A DNA stretch of 64,000 bases from Sphingomonas mali NBRC 15500 (GTDB lineage: Bacteria > Pseudomonadota > Alphaproteobacteria > Sphingomonadales > Sphingomonadaceae): NCBI RefSeq assembly GCF_001598415.1, contig NZ_BCYX01000001.1, forward strand, positions 248,001-312,000, written 5' to 3'. Numbering within the stretch: position 1 is the stretch's first letter; every line of letters starts with the position of its first letter. Below the pieces are notes generated by a model that saw only the letters and a program-made list of their open reading frames with translations, was not told where the DNA came from and made no database searches. Made by a program: the position numbers and the translations under genes. Of this stretch, positions 26,289-35,849 are shown piece by piece.

Positions 26289-28418
26289 ATGGATATGACC
26301 GCGGCTGCTTCCAAGGACGTGACCGACGCCAAGCCGGTGGTGGGCTTTTTTGACGGTCGCGCCTGGCGGATCATTCGCAACAGCCTGGTCGGCGTTCTCG
26401 CGGCGCTCGGCGTTATCTGGCTGGTCCTGTTCGTCACGAAGGGCCGGTTTCTGAAACACCCGTTCGAAAGCGTCACGACCAGGATGGCGGGTCGCGATGT
26501 AAAAATAGGAGGGGACTTCCAGCTCTATTTCGCGCCGCTGAAGATCAAATTCTACGCGGAGGGGTTGAGCGTCGCCAACCCGAAATGGGCGACCAAACGC
26601 AATCTGTTTCAGGCACAAAAGATCGATATGCGTATTTCGCCGTTGAGCCTGCTCTTCGGCAAACGCCGCATCTATTGGCTCGACCTGACCGGCGGTTCGG
26701 CCGACCTCGAATGGAATGCCGGGCATACCGCCAACACCTGGACCTTTGCCGACACGGGCGGCAAGCCGTTCGAACTGCCGCGGATCGACCGCGCAACCGT
26801 CGTGGGCACACAGGTGCGGTATATCGATCCGCGGATGCGGCTGCTCGCCGACCTGGGAATCGATCCGATTGCCGCCACGAACAAGCAAATCGGCAAGGCG
26901 GTCGAGCTGCACGGGACCGGACAGATCCGCGACACGCCATTTCGTCTTGTCGCGCAATTGATGTCGCCCGACGCGACGCTCGAGCGCGGCGAGAACAAGC
27001 TGGTCGCAAGGGCCTGGGCCGCGGGCAACGTGATCGACGTAACGGGGACGCTGCCGTCGGCGACCGACATCGAGGACGTTCCGTTACGCATGCGGGCGCG
27101 GGGTCGCAACCTGGCCGAACTGCTCGGTATTATCGACGTCGTCCTGCCCAATACCCGCGATTATTCGTTGCGCGCGCAACTGGTAAAGGACGGCTCCGAA
27201 TATCGCTTCACGCACATGGCCGGCCGGTTCGGCGACAGCGACCTCGCCGGGCGGTTGACGATCGTCAATGGCGACCGGCTGCGGCTCGATGCGGTATTGG
27301 CCACCCGCCAACTCGACATCGTCGATGCCGCTCCGTTCATCGGCTACAATCCCGATATTGTCGCGGCGAAGGGCGCTGTGGCTGCTGCCGCGGCAACCGG
27401 GGCCGCGCCACAGCGCGTGCTGCCCGACGCTGCGCTGCCGGTCGCCGGGCTGCAGCGTTTCGACGCCGGGCTGCGCTGGACGATCCAGGATATCAAGTCA
27501 CGCAACGTGCCGATCTCGCATGTCGAGCTGACGCTGGCGCTTGATCGCGGCCGGTTGGCGCTATCGCCGCTGAGCTTCGCGATGGCGCGCGGCAATGTCG
27601 CATCGGATCTGATTTTCGATACGCGATCGCGGCCGGCGCTCGACAGTTATGACGTTCGTCTCTCGCCCACGCCAATGGGCCGGCTGCTCGCCGGTTATGG
27701 CGTCGATGAATCGGGCACGACCGGCACGATAAAAGGCCGCATCCAATTGAAGGGGCGCGGTGACACGATCCACGATTCGCTCGCCACCGCGAACGGTCGC
27801 GTGGCGTTCATTATGCCGAACGGCAGCCTCTGGACACGCAACGCCCAGCTATCGGAACTCGATATCGGCACATTCATTCAGAAGATGTTCGAGCATAAAC
27901 TCAAGGAACCGGTGCAGATCAATTGCGGGCTCATTGCGTTCACGGTGCGCGATGGGATTGCCGCCGCCGACCCGATCATCATCGACACGAAAAAGAACGT
28001 CATCCTCGGCCGCGGGGGGCTGAGCTTCAAGAATGAGAGTCTCGACCTCGCATTTCGTGCCGACGGCAAGAAATTCTCCCTGTTTTCGGCCCAGTCGCCG
28101 GTCGGTGTTAACGGCTATTTCGCCAAGCCCGCCCTCCAGGTGATCAGCCCGGAGTTGCTCGCCCGGGCCGGTGGAGGTGTGGGATTGGGCGCCGTTGCCA
28201 GTCCGCTCGCCGCCATTCTCGCCTTTATCGATGTCGGTGATGCGAAAAGCGCTGCGTGCGGGCCGATCCTGGCCGGCGCTCACGCCCAGGCGATGCGGAC
28301 CACAAAGGGCAAGCCGCGCGACGACGTCGGTAACGGCACCACCGCCAAATCGGAAAGCGGCAAGGAGTCGGCCGTCGATCGCAGGAAACAGAAAAAGAAG
28401 TTCCTCGGAATCTTCTGA
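26289..28418 (+). CDS. AsmA-family inner-membrane-anchored protein
   Basis: A 709-residue protein with a short cytoplasmic tail, one transmembrane helix at about residues 33-52 (VGVLAALGVIWLVLFV) and a long periplasmic AsmA-like region. The start of that region has the family pattern (GRDVKIGGDFQLYFAPLKIKFYAEGLSVANP), and the C-terminal AsmA_2-like part includes MPNGSLWTRNAQLSELDIG. AsmA-clan proteins form beta-groove bridges implicated in phospholipid transport and outer-membrane homeostasis. The extreme C-terminus is lysine-rich (RRKQKKKFLGIF). Divergent from cutC; the 137-bp gap shows no clear operator. ATG 26289 or the third codon (26295) could start. Confidence 0.85.
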   Translation: MDMTAAASKDVTDAKPVVGFFDGRAWRIIRNSLVGVLAALGVIWLVLFVTKGRFLKHPFESVTTRMAGRDVKIGGDFQLYFAPLKIKFYAEGLSVANPKWATKRNLFQAQKIDMRISPLSLLFGKRRIYWLDLTGGSADLEWNAGHTANTWTFADTGGKPFELPRIDRATVVGTQVRYIDPRMRLLADLGIDPIAATNKQIGKAVELHGTGQIRDTPFRLVAQLMSPDATLERGENKLVARAWAAGNVIDVTGTLPSATDIEDVPLRMRARGRNLAELLGIIDVVLPNTRDYSLRAQLVKDGSEYRFTHMAGRFGDSDLAGRLTIVNGDRLRLDAVLATRQLDIVDAAPFIGYNPDIVAAKGAVAAAAATGAAPQRVLPDAALPVAGLQRFDAGLRWTIQDIKSRNVPISHVELTLALDRGRLALSPLSFAMARGNVASDLIFDTRSRPALDSYDVRLSPTPMGRLLAGYGVDESGTTGTIKGRIQLKGRGDTIHDSLATANGRVAFIMPNGSLWTRNAQLSELDIGTFIQKMFEHKLKEPVQINCGLIAFTVRDGIAAADPIIIDTKKNVILGRGGLSFKNESLDLAFRADGKKFSLFSAQSPVGVNGYFAKPALQVISPELLARAGGGVGLGAVASPLAAILAFIDVGDAKSAACGPILAGAHAQAMRTTKGKPRDDVGNGTTAKSESGKESAVDRRKQKKKFLGIF

Positions 28419-28588
28419 ACACGAAAACACCGGCGCGGATAGAAAAGAGCCCTGAGACGACGCGCAGCCTTCCCCGACAGCACCGCGGACTAACAGCCGA
28501 CGATGGGACCGCCGCTTCGGCCGTTTGCAGCGAATTTGGCAGCTCGATCGTTCACGCACGCATGGAAGCTCTGCCGGAGGAGAGACGC

Positions 28589-28777
28589 ATGGGCGGCGAC
28601 GTGAACGAGGATGGCGAAGACACGCACGCTGAGCGTGCCGAGGTGCATTTCCTGGCCGCGCTGGCCGACGAGTTGATGCGCGGGCTGCTGCTGGCCGGCG
28701 TCCTGTCGCAAGCGCAGTTGAACGAGATCGAGGCAGCGGTCGCTGCGCGCGTGGGATCTGCGCCACGGGCGTGGTGA
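28589..28777 (+). CDS. Small hypothetical protein, 62 aa
   Basis: I see a plausible short gene starting at ATG 28589, with GGAGGAGAG just upstream. It encodes an acidic N-terminus (MGGDVNEDGEDTHAERAEV) and then an amphipathic, Ala/Leu-rich helical segment (HFLAALADELMRGLLLAGVLSQAQLNEIE). There is no signal peptide and no recognised domain. An ATG at 28562 would add nine residues but lacks the ribosome-binding site. It lies 170 bp after the AsmA gene on the same strand; no function can be proposed. Confidence 0.5.
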   Translation: MGGDVNEDGEDTHAERAEVHFLAALADELMRGLLLAGVLSQAQLNEIEAAVAARVGSAPRAW

Positions 28778-28919
28778 CGCCTACCCGCTGGGCCGATCAA
28801 CTGCCGCGTCGGAGGGCGACCTAGATCCAAGCGCAACGGGTCGCCGATGATCCGGGTGGCGTCGGCGTGCGCTCATGCCCATGCGCCATAAGCAATCGCT
28901 CCAACTATTAATCAGGCTC

Positions 28920-29543
28920 TCATCGCCCGCCGAACATCAGATCGAGCATCTGGGTTTTCCACATCAAGACGGCTTGCTCGATCGCCGGGTTGTGCGGATT
29001 GCGGATATATTCGACCGTCAGGCCCCGCGTGACGGCGTTGTTGAGCAGTTGCAGGCTGCGATAGGCGTTGTCGTCGTCGATCCCGGCGGCCCTCAGGATA
29101 AAATGCCCCCAGAGCCGCACGCGCCGGTCGAAGCGCTGCGAGCTTGGCCCGACTTCCCGGTCGAGCTCGGCGTCGTTGCGTCGGGCGAGGTGGATTTCGA
29201 GTACCGCCGCCATTTCAGGGCGGCTGACCATCTTGAAATTGGCATCGATCAGGTTCGACAGCGATTCCTTGGGCGTCGATCCGTTGCGGATGGCATCGGC
29301 ATAGACCTTGATGCGATAGTCGGAGAATTCGGCGGCCACCGCGGCCATGATCTTGGCCTTGGTCGGGAATTGATGCTGGATCGCGCCCAGGCTCATCCCC
29401 GTCGCGTCGCGGATCGCGTGCATCGTCGCGCCCGAATAGCCCTGCGCGCACAGGATATCGCGGGCAGCCGCAATCACCTTGGCGCGTGTGGCGGCGCTGC
29501 GGTCGGCCTGGCGACGTGGGGTCCTGGCGGCGTTGGTCGTCAT
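28920..29543 (-). CDS. TetR-family regulator next to a TonB receptor
   Basis: A 207-residue TetR/AcrR regulator. The helix-turn-helix is at about residues 20-65 (ARDILCAQGYSGATMHAIRDATGMSLGAIQHQFPTKAKIM, split around the recognition helix SLGAIQHQF). The C-terminal domain is a TetR_C-like helical bundle. I chose ATG 29543 (MTTNAARTPRRQ); an upstream ATG at 29693 would add 50 residues of disordered sequence overlapping the receptor's 3' end. It lies 130 bp downstream of the TonB receptor on the same strand and is a candidate repressor for the divergent cluster promoter at 32869-33015. Ligand unknown. Confidence 0.88.
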   Translation of the reverse strand: MTTNAARTPRRQADRSAATRAKVIAAARDILCAQGYSGATMHAIRDATGMSLGAIQHQFPTKAKIMAAVAAEFSDYRIKVYADAIRNGSTPKESLSNLIDANFKMVSRPEMAAVLEIHLARRNDAELDREVGPSSQRFDRRVRLWGHFILRAAGIDDDNAYRSLQLLNNAVTRGLTVEYIRNPHNPAIEQAVLMWKTQMLDLMFGGR

Positions 29544-29673
29544 CGGTTCGTTCGTCGAACAATTTTCTCGACCAATCGCGCGATTCCCGCCAGTACCCAC
29601 TGCGGCCTTCCTAGCGCCAGGGCGATCGTCGAGCGCCGCGCCGCTTCCGGGTGCGATCGAGGGGCGTGGCATC

Positions 29674-31947
29674 TCAGAACCCGACGACGACATTCAGGCC
29701 GACGGTCCGCGGCCTGATCACGCCCGTCGTCAGCACCCCGCCGGGATTGCGCGGAAGCCCCGCAACGCCCAGCAACGACTGGGTAGCGGTGATCCCCTTG
29801 GCGTTGGCCAGATTGCTGACATAGGCATTGACCGAATAACGCCCAAAGGTGAGCCCCGCGCGCAGGTCGATCACTTCATAGGCCGGCACTCGCGCGAAAT
29901 GGCCGTAGGTCGCGAGATAGACCGGATCGTACGTTCCGAGCTGGCGCGACAGCGACCGCAACGAACCGCCAACCGACGCCGTCACGTCATTGCCCAGCCG
30001 CCACTGATAGTCGGCATTGACGCTGATCGAATATTTGGGGGTGAAGGGCAGACGGTCGCCTTTGACCGCGCCGACCACGAGCGGGTCGGTATTGCTGCTG
30101 AGCCGCGCATCGTTGATCGAGAGATTGATCGAGGTAACGAGCCCGCGCGTCGGCCGCAGCGTTGCCGTGACATCGGCGCCGTCGATCTTTGCCCCGCCGC
30201 CATTCACGTTAACGCCGAATCCGCTGACGACCGCGGCGAGTTGGATGTTGTTCCAGTCGATATGATAGAGCGACGCCTCGATCGACGCGGTCTTGTCCGC
30301 GGTCTCACCCTTGAAGCCGATCTCGTAGCTGGTCACCGTATCGGGATCGAACGTCCTGGGCGCCGAGGGCGGCGCGCCCGACGGGATGACGTTGGGGCCG
30401 CCGGGACGATAGCCCTTCGCCACCCGGGCATAGAGCGAGGCGCGAGTGCCGAACTTGATCTTGGGGGCCACCGACCAGGTGAAGACGTCGTCGGACGAAC
30501 GGATGCCGTTGATGGTCGAGGCGCCGAGCAACGCCCCGTCAGTCTGCTGGTCGGCGTCCTGCCGGTTGTGGCTGTAGCGGCCGCCCAGGTCGATATCGAA
30601 CCAGCGGGCGAGGTGCAGCGTCGCGTTGGCAAAGCCGGCAATCTCCTCGTACCGCGACTCCAGGTCGTAGATCGCCAGCGGCGCGGGCGTCGGCAACGGG
30701 GTCAGCGTGCCCGGCGTTCCGGGTACGGCGAGCTTGAGGTTCTGGAAAATCCGTGCCTTTTCGTGCGTGTAATAGCCGCCGACCAGCCATTCGAGGAACC
30801 CGCCGCCATTCGACGCAAGGCGCAGTTCCTGCGTCCATTTGCGGCTCTCGGTCTGCTGGTCGAAATAGACATAGGGTCCGCCGAGCGCGGCGCCGAGATT
30901 GGCGGTGAAATCGGCCCGGACCGATTGCAGCTGCTCGCCATAGCTCGTCGCCGAGGTCAGCGTCGCCGGACCGAAATCATAATCGATCGTGGCGTTGTAG
31001 AGACGATATTTCACGTCGCTGAAGGTCGGCAGATATTGGGACTGGGTCAGCCCGCCATGAAGCGGCTGCAGGCTGGCCGGATTCGCCTCGACGAAGCTCG
31101 GCGCATCGACGTCGAGATTCTGGATCACCGCGCTCAACCGGACCTTCAGCCGGCTGTCCGGCTTCCACAGCAGCGATGCGCGGCCGCCATAGCTCGCGAA
31201 GTCGTTGATGTTGTCGCGCACCGCCGATCCGGCGGTACCGACCGAGTCGATATAGCCGCCCTGCTTGCGGTACGAACCCGAGGCCCGAAACGCGAGCGTA
31301 TCGCCGAGCGGGATGTTGATCATCGCCGCGCCACGCCAGGACGGATCGCCGCCATCGGTGAATTCGACCCCGCCGAGCACCTTTCCCTCGACCCGGCTGG
31401 TCGAGGGTTCGTTGGTGACGAACTTCAGCAGGCCGCCGAGCGAACTTGCCCCGTAGAGCGTGCCCTGCGGGCCGCGCAGGACTTCGATCCGCGCGATGTC
31501 GAACGTGTCGAAGTCGCCGGCGAGCTCGGCGGCATTGGCGAGCGCGGTGCTCGAGCCGAACGGCGTCTCGTCGACATAGACCGCGACCGTCGAGGCGACG
31601 CCGCCGGTATTGACCCCGCGCAGCACCAGCCGTCCCTGCCCTGGCGTGCCCTGGACGAGCTGCAGGCTCGGCACGTTCTTCAGATAATCGCTGAAGCTGG
31701 TCGCTCCCTGGCTCTCGATCACGGCGCCCGACACGACCGAGACCGACTGCGGCACGTCGATCAGTCGGTTCTCGCGCTTCTGCGCGGTGACGACGATGTC
31801 AGGCTCGGTGGAAACCTGCGCGCTCGCCGACGACGCGGCGGCGGCATCTTTGGTCGCGGCATCGGCCGGAGCGGTTTGAGCCGCCGCCGGCGCGGCAATG
31901 ACGAGAGCGAGAGCGGTTCCCCCGAGACCAGTTAACGCGCGACGCAT
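29674..31947 (-). CDS. TonB-dependent receptor of the amidase/esterase cluster
   Basis: A 757-residue outer-membrane receptor with a signal peptide ending APAAAQT. The TonB-box-like sequence is PDIVVTAQKRENRLIDVPQS, followed by a plug domain with LRGVNTGG and IEVLRGPQGTLYGASSLGG. The barrel ends GLNVVVGF. There is no STN domain, so it is a pure importer. The pattern (VTAQKRxxxLxDVPxSV) is that of the large sphingomonad receptor group taking up varied hydrophobic or aromatic compounds, oligosaccharides and siderophores. It is the second gene after an alpha/beta hydrolase (51-bp gap), so esterase and receptor are probably one operon. Confidence 0.93.
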   Translation of the reverse strand: MRRALTGLGGTALALVIAAPAAAQTAPADAATKDAAAASSASAQVSTEPDIVVTAQKRENRLIDVPQSVSVVSGAVIESQGATSFSDYLKNVPSLQLVQGTPGQGRLVLRGVNTGGVASTVAVYVDETPFGSSTALANAAELAGDFDTFDIARIEVLRGPQGTLYGASSLGGLLKFVTNEPSTSRVEGKVLGGVEFTDGGDPSWRGAAMINIPLGDTLAFRASGSYRKQGGYIDSVGTAGSAVRDNINDFASYGGRASLLWKPDSRLKVRLSAVIQNLDVDAPSFVEANPASLQPLHGGLTQSQYLPTFSDVKYRLYNATIDYDFGPATLTSATSYGEQLQSVRADFTANLGAALGGPYVYFDQQTESRKWTQELRLASNGGGFLEWLVGGYYTHEKARIFQNLKLAVPGTPGTLTPLPTPAPLAIYDLESRYEEIAGFANATLHLARWFDIDLGGRYSHNRQDADQQTDGALLGASTINGIRSSDDVFTWSVAPKIKFGTRASLYARVAKGYRPGGPNVIPSGAPPSAPRTFDPDTVTSYEIGFKGETADKTASIEASLYHIDWNNIQLAAVVSGFGVNVNGGGAKIDGADVTATLRPTRGLVTSINLSINDARLSSNTDPLVVGAVKGDRLPFTPKYSISVNADYQWRLGNDVTASVGGSLRSLSRQLGTYDPVYLATYGHFARVPAYEVIDLRAGLTFGRYSVNAYVSNLANAKGITATQSLLGVAGLPRNPGGVLTTGVIRPRTVGLNVVVGF

Positions 31948-31998
31948 ATTGTCCTCCCAATTCTTCTTTGTGCTTGTCCGGCGGCTATTACCGCCGCC

Positions 31999-32868
31999 TC
32001 AATCCTGCTCGCCCAGCGCGAACCGCATGCCGTGGATCAGCGCCGCCGGCGCGACAGAGACATGATCCTCGTCCGCGAAAACCATGTGCTTCAGGTCCGC
32101 GACGCCGGCGTGCTTCAGTGCCTCGGCAAATTCGCGGGCGGCATCGACCATGCGCGCGGACATGATCTGCGCCCCCGCTTCCTCGATAGTCACGCCCATC
32201 CCCTCGGGGACGTTGGTCGGCGGGTCCTGCTCCTTGCCGCCGACATCGATAAACACCCGCGGCTGACGCGGCTGACCGGCGAGCAGTTGCGCGAACGCGG
32301 GCAGTTTCCGAAGGATCGAAAAGCCGTCCCACCACAGCGACGGACTGCTGATGATGAACCCCGAGAAGGCGTCGGGCCGGGTGAGCAACGCATCGCTGGC
32401 GAAGAGCCCACCCAGCGAATGGCCGAACAGGATCTGCGTGGCGGCTGCCGTGCCTGGATAGCGCTCCGCGATCTGGGGGCGCAGCGTATCGACCAGGAAA
32501 TCGAGAAAGACGCCGGCGCCGCCATTGCGGTCGGCCCCGATCGCTGCCCCGACCTTGCCCATCCCCGCCGCCGCTTCGTCGCTCAGCAACGGCGTCAAAT
32601 CGGCGGTTCGCAGCTTCAGGAAATCGGCATAATCGGCGTCATAGCCGATCCCGACGACGTAATAAGGTGGAAACCCCGCGACGCTCGTGAGCGTGCGGGA
32701 AAGCTCGGCAGCGATCCCGAACAGCACGTCACCGTCGACCACGTAGAGAACCGGGGCGCCGGCCTCCGGCACAACGGCCGGCGCCGCGACGCTGATCTTC
32801 AACTGTCCCGCGCCCGAGGGATGCGGGAGGGAGAATTGCTCGAGCGATGCACGAACGGAGAATCCCAT
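31999..32868 (-). CDS. Alpha/beta-hydrolase-fold esterase (BesA/YbbA/Fes-like)
   Basis: A 289-residue hydrolase of the COG2819-type esterase family. PVLYVVDGDVLFG starts the fold; the nucleophile elbow is FGHSLGG, and the conserved IISSPSLWWD follows. A late acidic residue and His in FADEDHVSVAP complete a likely triad. No signal peptide is seen, so it acts in the cytoplasm. Family members include trilactone siderophore esterases and related carboxylesterases. I chose ATG 32868 because GGAGGA is correctly spaced upstream; an ATG at 32922 adds 18 residues. Adjacent to a TonB receptor, it may release the imported ligand or its iron. Confidence 0.85.
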   Translation of the reverse strand: MGFSVRASLEQFSLPHPSGAGQLKISVAAPAVVPEAGAPVLYVVDGDVLFGIAAELSRTLTSVAGFPPYYVVGIGYDADYADFLKLRTADLTPLLSDEAAAGMGKVGAAIGADRNGGAGVFLDFLVDTLRPQIAERYPGTAAATQILFGHSLGGLFASDALLTRPDAFSGFIISSPSLWWDGFSILRKLPAFAQLLAGQPRQPRVFIDVGGKEQDPPTNVPEGMGVTIEEAGAQIMSARMVDAAREFAEALKHAGVADLKHMVFADEDHVSVAPAALIHGMRFALGEQD

Positions 32869-32940
32869 CGATCCATTCCTCCGGGCCGGCCAAATAACGC
32901 TTGGGCCACAACCTCTGCGCATTTGATCTGCTCACTTTAC

Positions 32941-32961
32941 AATAAAGTCAACTTGTTTATT
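32941..32961. promoter_or_regulatory. Candidate operator in the divergent esterase / MFS promoter
   Basis: An AT-rich inverted repeat AATAAA-N9-TTTATT, with AAGTCAACTT nested in its centre, lies in the 147-bp gap between the divergent esterase (start 32868) and MFS (start 33016) genes. The length suits a TetR dimer, and a TetR gene closes the left arm at 28920-29543. Binding is inferred. Confidence 0.45.
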
Positions 32962-33015
32962 TTGTGATCACGAAACGTCCCGGCGCCTGGCGCCGTGAGT
33001 CGGGGAGAGAACAGG

Positions 33016-34413
33016 ATGATCAGCGGAGACTCGCCGGCCTCGATGGCGCTCGGAACGCCCGCCCATCCACCCGCGTTCAGTGCAATCGCAAGCACGGCCG
33101 GCGCCGGGGCTGCCGCATGGTATGGGCTCGTGGTCCTGTTGCTGACCACATTGTTCGCCTTTGTCGCGCGACAGATGCTCGGACTGATCGCGCCGTCGCT
33201 TCAGGCGTCCCTGGGATTCGGCGACTTCCAGATCGGCATGTTGCAGGGCCTCGGCATGGCGGTGTTCGCAAGCCTCGCCAGCTATCCGCTGGGATGGTTG
33301 GCCGACCGCCACGGACGCCGCTTCATCCTGGCGATCGGCGTCGCCGTCTGGTCACTGGCGACGGGCTTCTGCGCGTTCCAGAGCAGCTTCGGGGGATTGT
33401 TCATCGGCACGGTCGGTATCGCGATCGGCGAAGCCGGGCTTGCGCCGATCATCTTCGCGATGATCCCCGACCTGTTCCCCGAGCGTCAGCGCAACACCGC
33501 CAACTTCATTTTTTATGGTGGATCGATGCTCGGCAGCGGGCTCGGCATGGCGCTGGGCGGCGCGATGCTGCACGGGCTCGCGGGATCGCAGCACGCTTTG
33601 CCCGCCTGGCTTGCCGGCGTCGACAGCTGGCGTATCGCGATGATGGTGGTGGCACTGTTCGGACCGCTGTTCACCTTGCTCGTCGCGACCATGCCGCTGG
33701 GCAAGGGGATGACCCGCGGCTCGCGCGGCGGAGCGGACGGCGGCGCCGCGATGCAGGCGTTCCTTCCTTATGCCCGGGCGCATTGGCGCGCCTTGCTGTG
33801 CCTGTTCGGCTCGATCTTCGCGATGGGGGTCGCCATGCAATCCTGCGTGATGTGGTTCCCGCTGGCGCTGCCGCGGGCGTTCGGCATCGACCCGACGACG
33901 GTCGGCCTCGGCCTCGGCACGGCGATCATGATCGCGACGCTCGTCGGCATCCTGCTACCGCCACTGGTGCTCAGGTTGGGACAGCGCGCCGCGCGGCTCG
34001 ATCCGATCCGGCTGGCCGCCATCTTCATCTTCGTGGCGCCGATACCCGCCGCGTTCCTGCCGTTCGTCAGCTCGACATTGCAGGCTTATGTCCTGGCGGC
34101 GGTCATCGGCATGGCGGGAATCGCCGCCTCCTCGCTAATGCCCGGCCTGCTCCAGGATGTCGCCCCTCCGCATCTGCGGTCGCGCGTGCTTGCCTTGCTC
34201 GGCATCACCAACGGGATGGCGTTGGCCGTCTCGCCCGTCGCGATCGGCGCGCTATCGAGCCTGATGACAGGCCCGCGCGGCATGCTGCAGGCGATGACCA
34301 TCGTTGCCTTGCCGTCGCTGATCGCCTCGGCTCTGTTCATCGCGCTCGCGCGAGCGCCCTATGCCGCGACGGTTGGCGCCGTCCGATCCAACTTGTCGGG
34401 AGACGATGCGTGA
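33016..34413 (+). CDS. MFS transporter, first gene of the amidase / ligase arm
   Basis: A 465-residue major facilitator with about 12 transmembrane helices. The motif-A loop between TM2 and TM3 is visible as GWLADRHGRRFIL, and the motif-C-like region as GIAIGEAGLAPIIFAMIPDLFP. The latter (G-E-A-G-x-x-P) is typical of organic-anion / sphingolipid-transporter-like (spinster-type) MFS carriers. I chose ATG 33016 with GGGGAGAG upstream rather than GTG 32995. The stop overlaps the amidase GTG (GTGA). It probably imports the substrate processed by the amidase and ligase, across the inner membrane; substrate identity is not evident. Confidence 0.87.
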   Translation: MISGDSPASMALGTPAHPPAFSAIASTAGAGAAAWYGLVVLLLTTLFAFVARQMLGLIAPSLQASLGFGDFQIGMLQGLGMAVFASLASYPLGWLADRHGRRFILAIGVAVWSLATGFCAFQSSFGGLFIGTVGIAIGEAGLAPIIFAMIPDLFPERQRNTANFIFYGGSMLGSGLGMALGGAMLHGLAGSQHALPAWLAGVDSWRIAMMVVALFGPLFTLLVATMPLGKGMTRGSRGGADGGAAMQAFLPYARAHWRALLCLFGSIFAMGVAMQSCVMWFPLALPRAFGIDPTTVGLGLGTAIMIATLVGILLPPLVLRLGQRAARLDPIRLAAIFIFVAPIPAAFLPFVSSTLQAYVLAAVIGMAGIAASSLMPGLLQDVAPPHLRSRVLALLGITNGMALAVSPVAIGALSSLMTGPRGMLQAMTIVALPSLIASALFIALARAPYAATVGAVRSNLSGDDA

Positions 34414-35849
34414 CCACAGACCAGGCCGTCGGCCCTCGCCTCGACGACATGACCGCCATGCGCGACGCGCTCGATAGCGGGCGGGTCACCTCGACGATGC
34501 TGGTCGATCGCGCGATCGACCGCGCGCAGACGGCCAATGCGCGGCTCAACTTCATCGCCTGTCCGACGTTCGAGCGCGCCCGGGCGCAAGCGCTGGAGCC
34601 GCGAACCGGCCCGCTCGCCGGGATTCCTACCCTGATCAAGGACATGGTCATGGAGAAGGGCGTCTCCGCGACCTGGGGCTCGGCCGCGCTGCGCGATTTC
34701 GTCGCACCGGACGATTCGCCCTACACCAGAGCGCTGGCGGATGCCGGCCTGATCTCGATCGCGCGATCGGCGATTCCCGAATTCGGCCTCAACGTCGTGA
34801 CCGAGTCGCCGCTGGTCGGCCCGACGCGCAATCCCTGGAACCCCGCCTATTCGCCGGGCGGCTCCTCGGGCGGCGCCGGCGCCGCGGTGGCGGCGGGGGT
34901 CGTTCCGGTCGCGCATGGCAGCGACGGCCTCGGCTCGATCCGCCATGGCGCGGCGCCGTGCGGACTGGTCGGGCTCAAGCCGTCGCGCGGCCGCAATGCG
35001 GGCGAAGAGGCGATGCGATCGATCGTCGACCTCACCGTCAACGGCTGCGTCAGCCGCACCGTGCGCGACACGGCGATGTGGATCGAAGCGACGCAGACGC
35101 GCGACCCGGCTGCCGCGTTCGCGCCGCTTCCGGTCGTCACCGCGCCGGTCGATCGCGCGCTGCGCATCCGCGCCTATTCCACCGTCATGCGCACCGGAGC
35201 ACCGCCGGCACCGGACGTCGCGCGCGTGTTCGCCGAAACCGTCGATCTGCTCGGACGGCTCGGCCATCGCGTCGTCGACGACGCGCTGCCCTTTGACGGG
35301 CCGACCGCGATGGCGACGCTCAGCGACATCACCGAAGGCATGTTCGCGCGCCGCCTCGGCCTCCTGTCCGAGCAACTCGGCGTCGCGATCGCGCCCGAGG
35401 ATCTCGAACATCGTTCGACCACGCTGGTCGCGGCGGGCAACCGAATCGACGACGCGCGCTACGCCCTGGGCTGGGATCGCGCGCAGCAGATGGTCGCGGC
35501 CTATCTCGGTCAGTTCGATGCCATCGACATCTGGATGACGCCGACCTTCAGCACCGAGATCGTACGGGTCGGCGTGTTCGGTCCCGACATCGCGTGGCTC
35601 GACCAGCGCGATCATCTGCTCGATTTCGCCGGCTATTGCTGGATCGACAATTTCGCGGGGACCCCCGCGATCAGCCTGCCGATGGGCTTCAGCGATAATG
35701 GCCTGCCGGTCGGCGTGCAATTCGCGACCAGCCCAGGCGGCGAAGCGCTGCTGCTCGCCCTCGCCTATCAGCTAGAGGCCGCGGTCGAATGGTGGCGGCA
35801 CACACCGCCGATCTGGGTAGGAGACGATCCCGCGAAGGACGATCGATGA
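34410..35849 (+). CDS. Amidase-signature family hydrolase
   Basis: A 479-residue amidase-signature enzyme. The Ser-cisSer-Lys triad is readable: Lys77 (TLIKDMVM), the cis-serine Ser152 in PGGSSGGAGA, and the nucleophile Ser176 in GSDGLGSIRHGAAPCG. The C-terminal GTPAISLPMGFSDNGLPVGVQF is also standard. It hydrolyses a carboxamide to acid plus ammonia or amine; because genes for the GatB/GatC partners are absent, it is a catabolic amidase rather than GatA. The start GTG 34410 overlaps the MFS stop, and the stop overlaps the ligase ATG. The product acid is a natural substrate for the downstream acyl-adenylate ligase. Confidence 0.92.
   Translation: MTTDQAVGPRLDDMTAMRDALDSGRVTSTMLVDRAIDRAQTANARLNFIACPTFERARAQALEPRTGPLAGIPTLIKDMVMEKGVSATWGSAALRDFVAPDDSPYTRALADAGLISIARSAIPEFGLNVVTESPLVGPTRNPWNPAYSPGGSSGGAGAAVAAGVVPVAHGSDGLGSIRHGAAPCGLVGLKPSRGRNAGEEAMRSIVDLTVNGCVSRTVRDTAMWIEATQTRDPAAAFAPLPVVTAPVDRALRIRAYSTVMRTGAPPAPDVARVFAETVDLLGRLGHRVVDDALPFDGPTAMATLSDITEGMFARRLGLLSEQLGVAIAPEDLEHRSTTLVAAGNRIDDARYALGWDRAQQMVAAYLGQFDAIDIWMTPTFSTEIVRVGVFGPDIAWLDQRDHLLDFAGYCWIDNFAGTPAISLPMGFSDNGLPVGVQFATSPGGEALLLALAYQLEAAVEWWRHTPPIWVGDDPAKDDR

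Noticed and set aside
29546..29560. GTTCG-N5-CGAAC inverted repeat just upstream of the TetR start
   Set aside because: Short arms in a sequence where TTCG is frequent, and no match to the AT-rich repeat at 32941-32961; too weak to list as an operator.
29479..31935. Very long open frame opposite the TonB receptor gene
   Set aside because: Its translation is Arg/Asp/Gly-rich without any domain, typical of an antisense frame in GC-rich DNA; the minus-strand receptor has clear signal, plug and barrel motifs.
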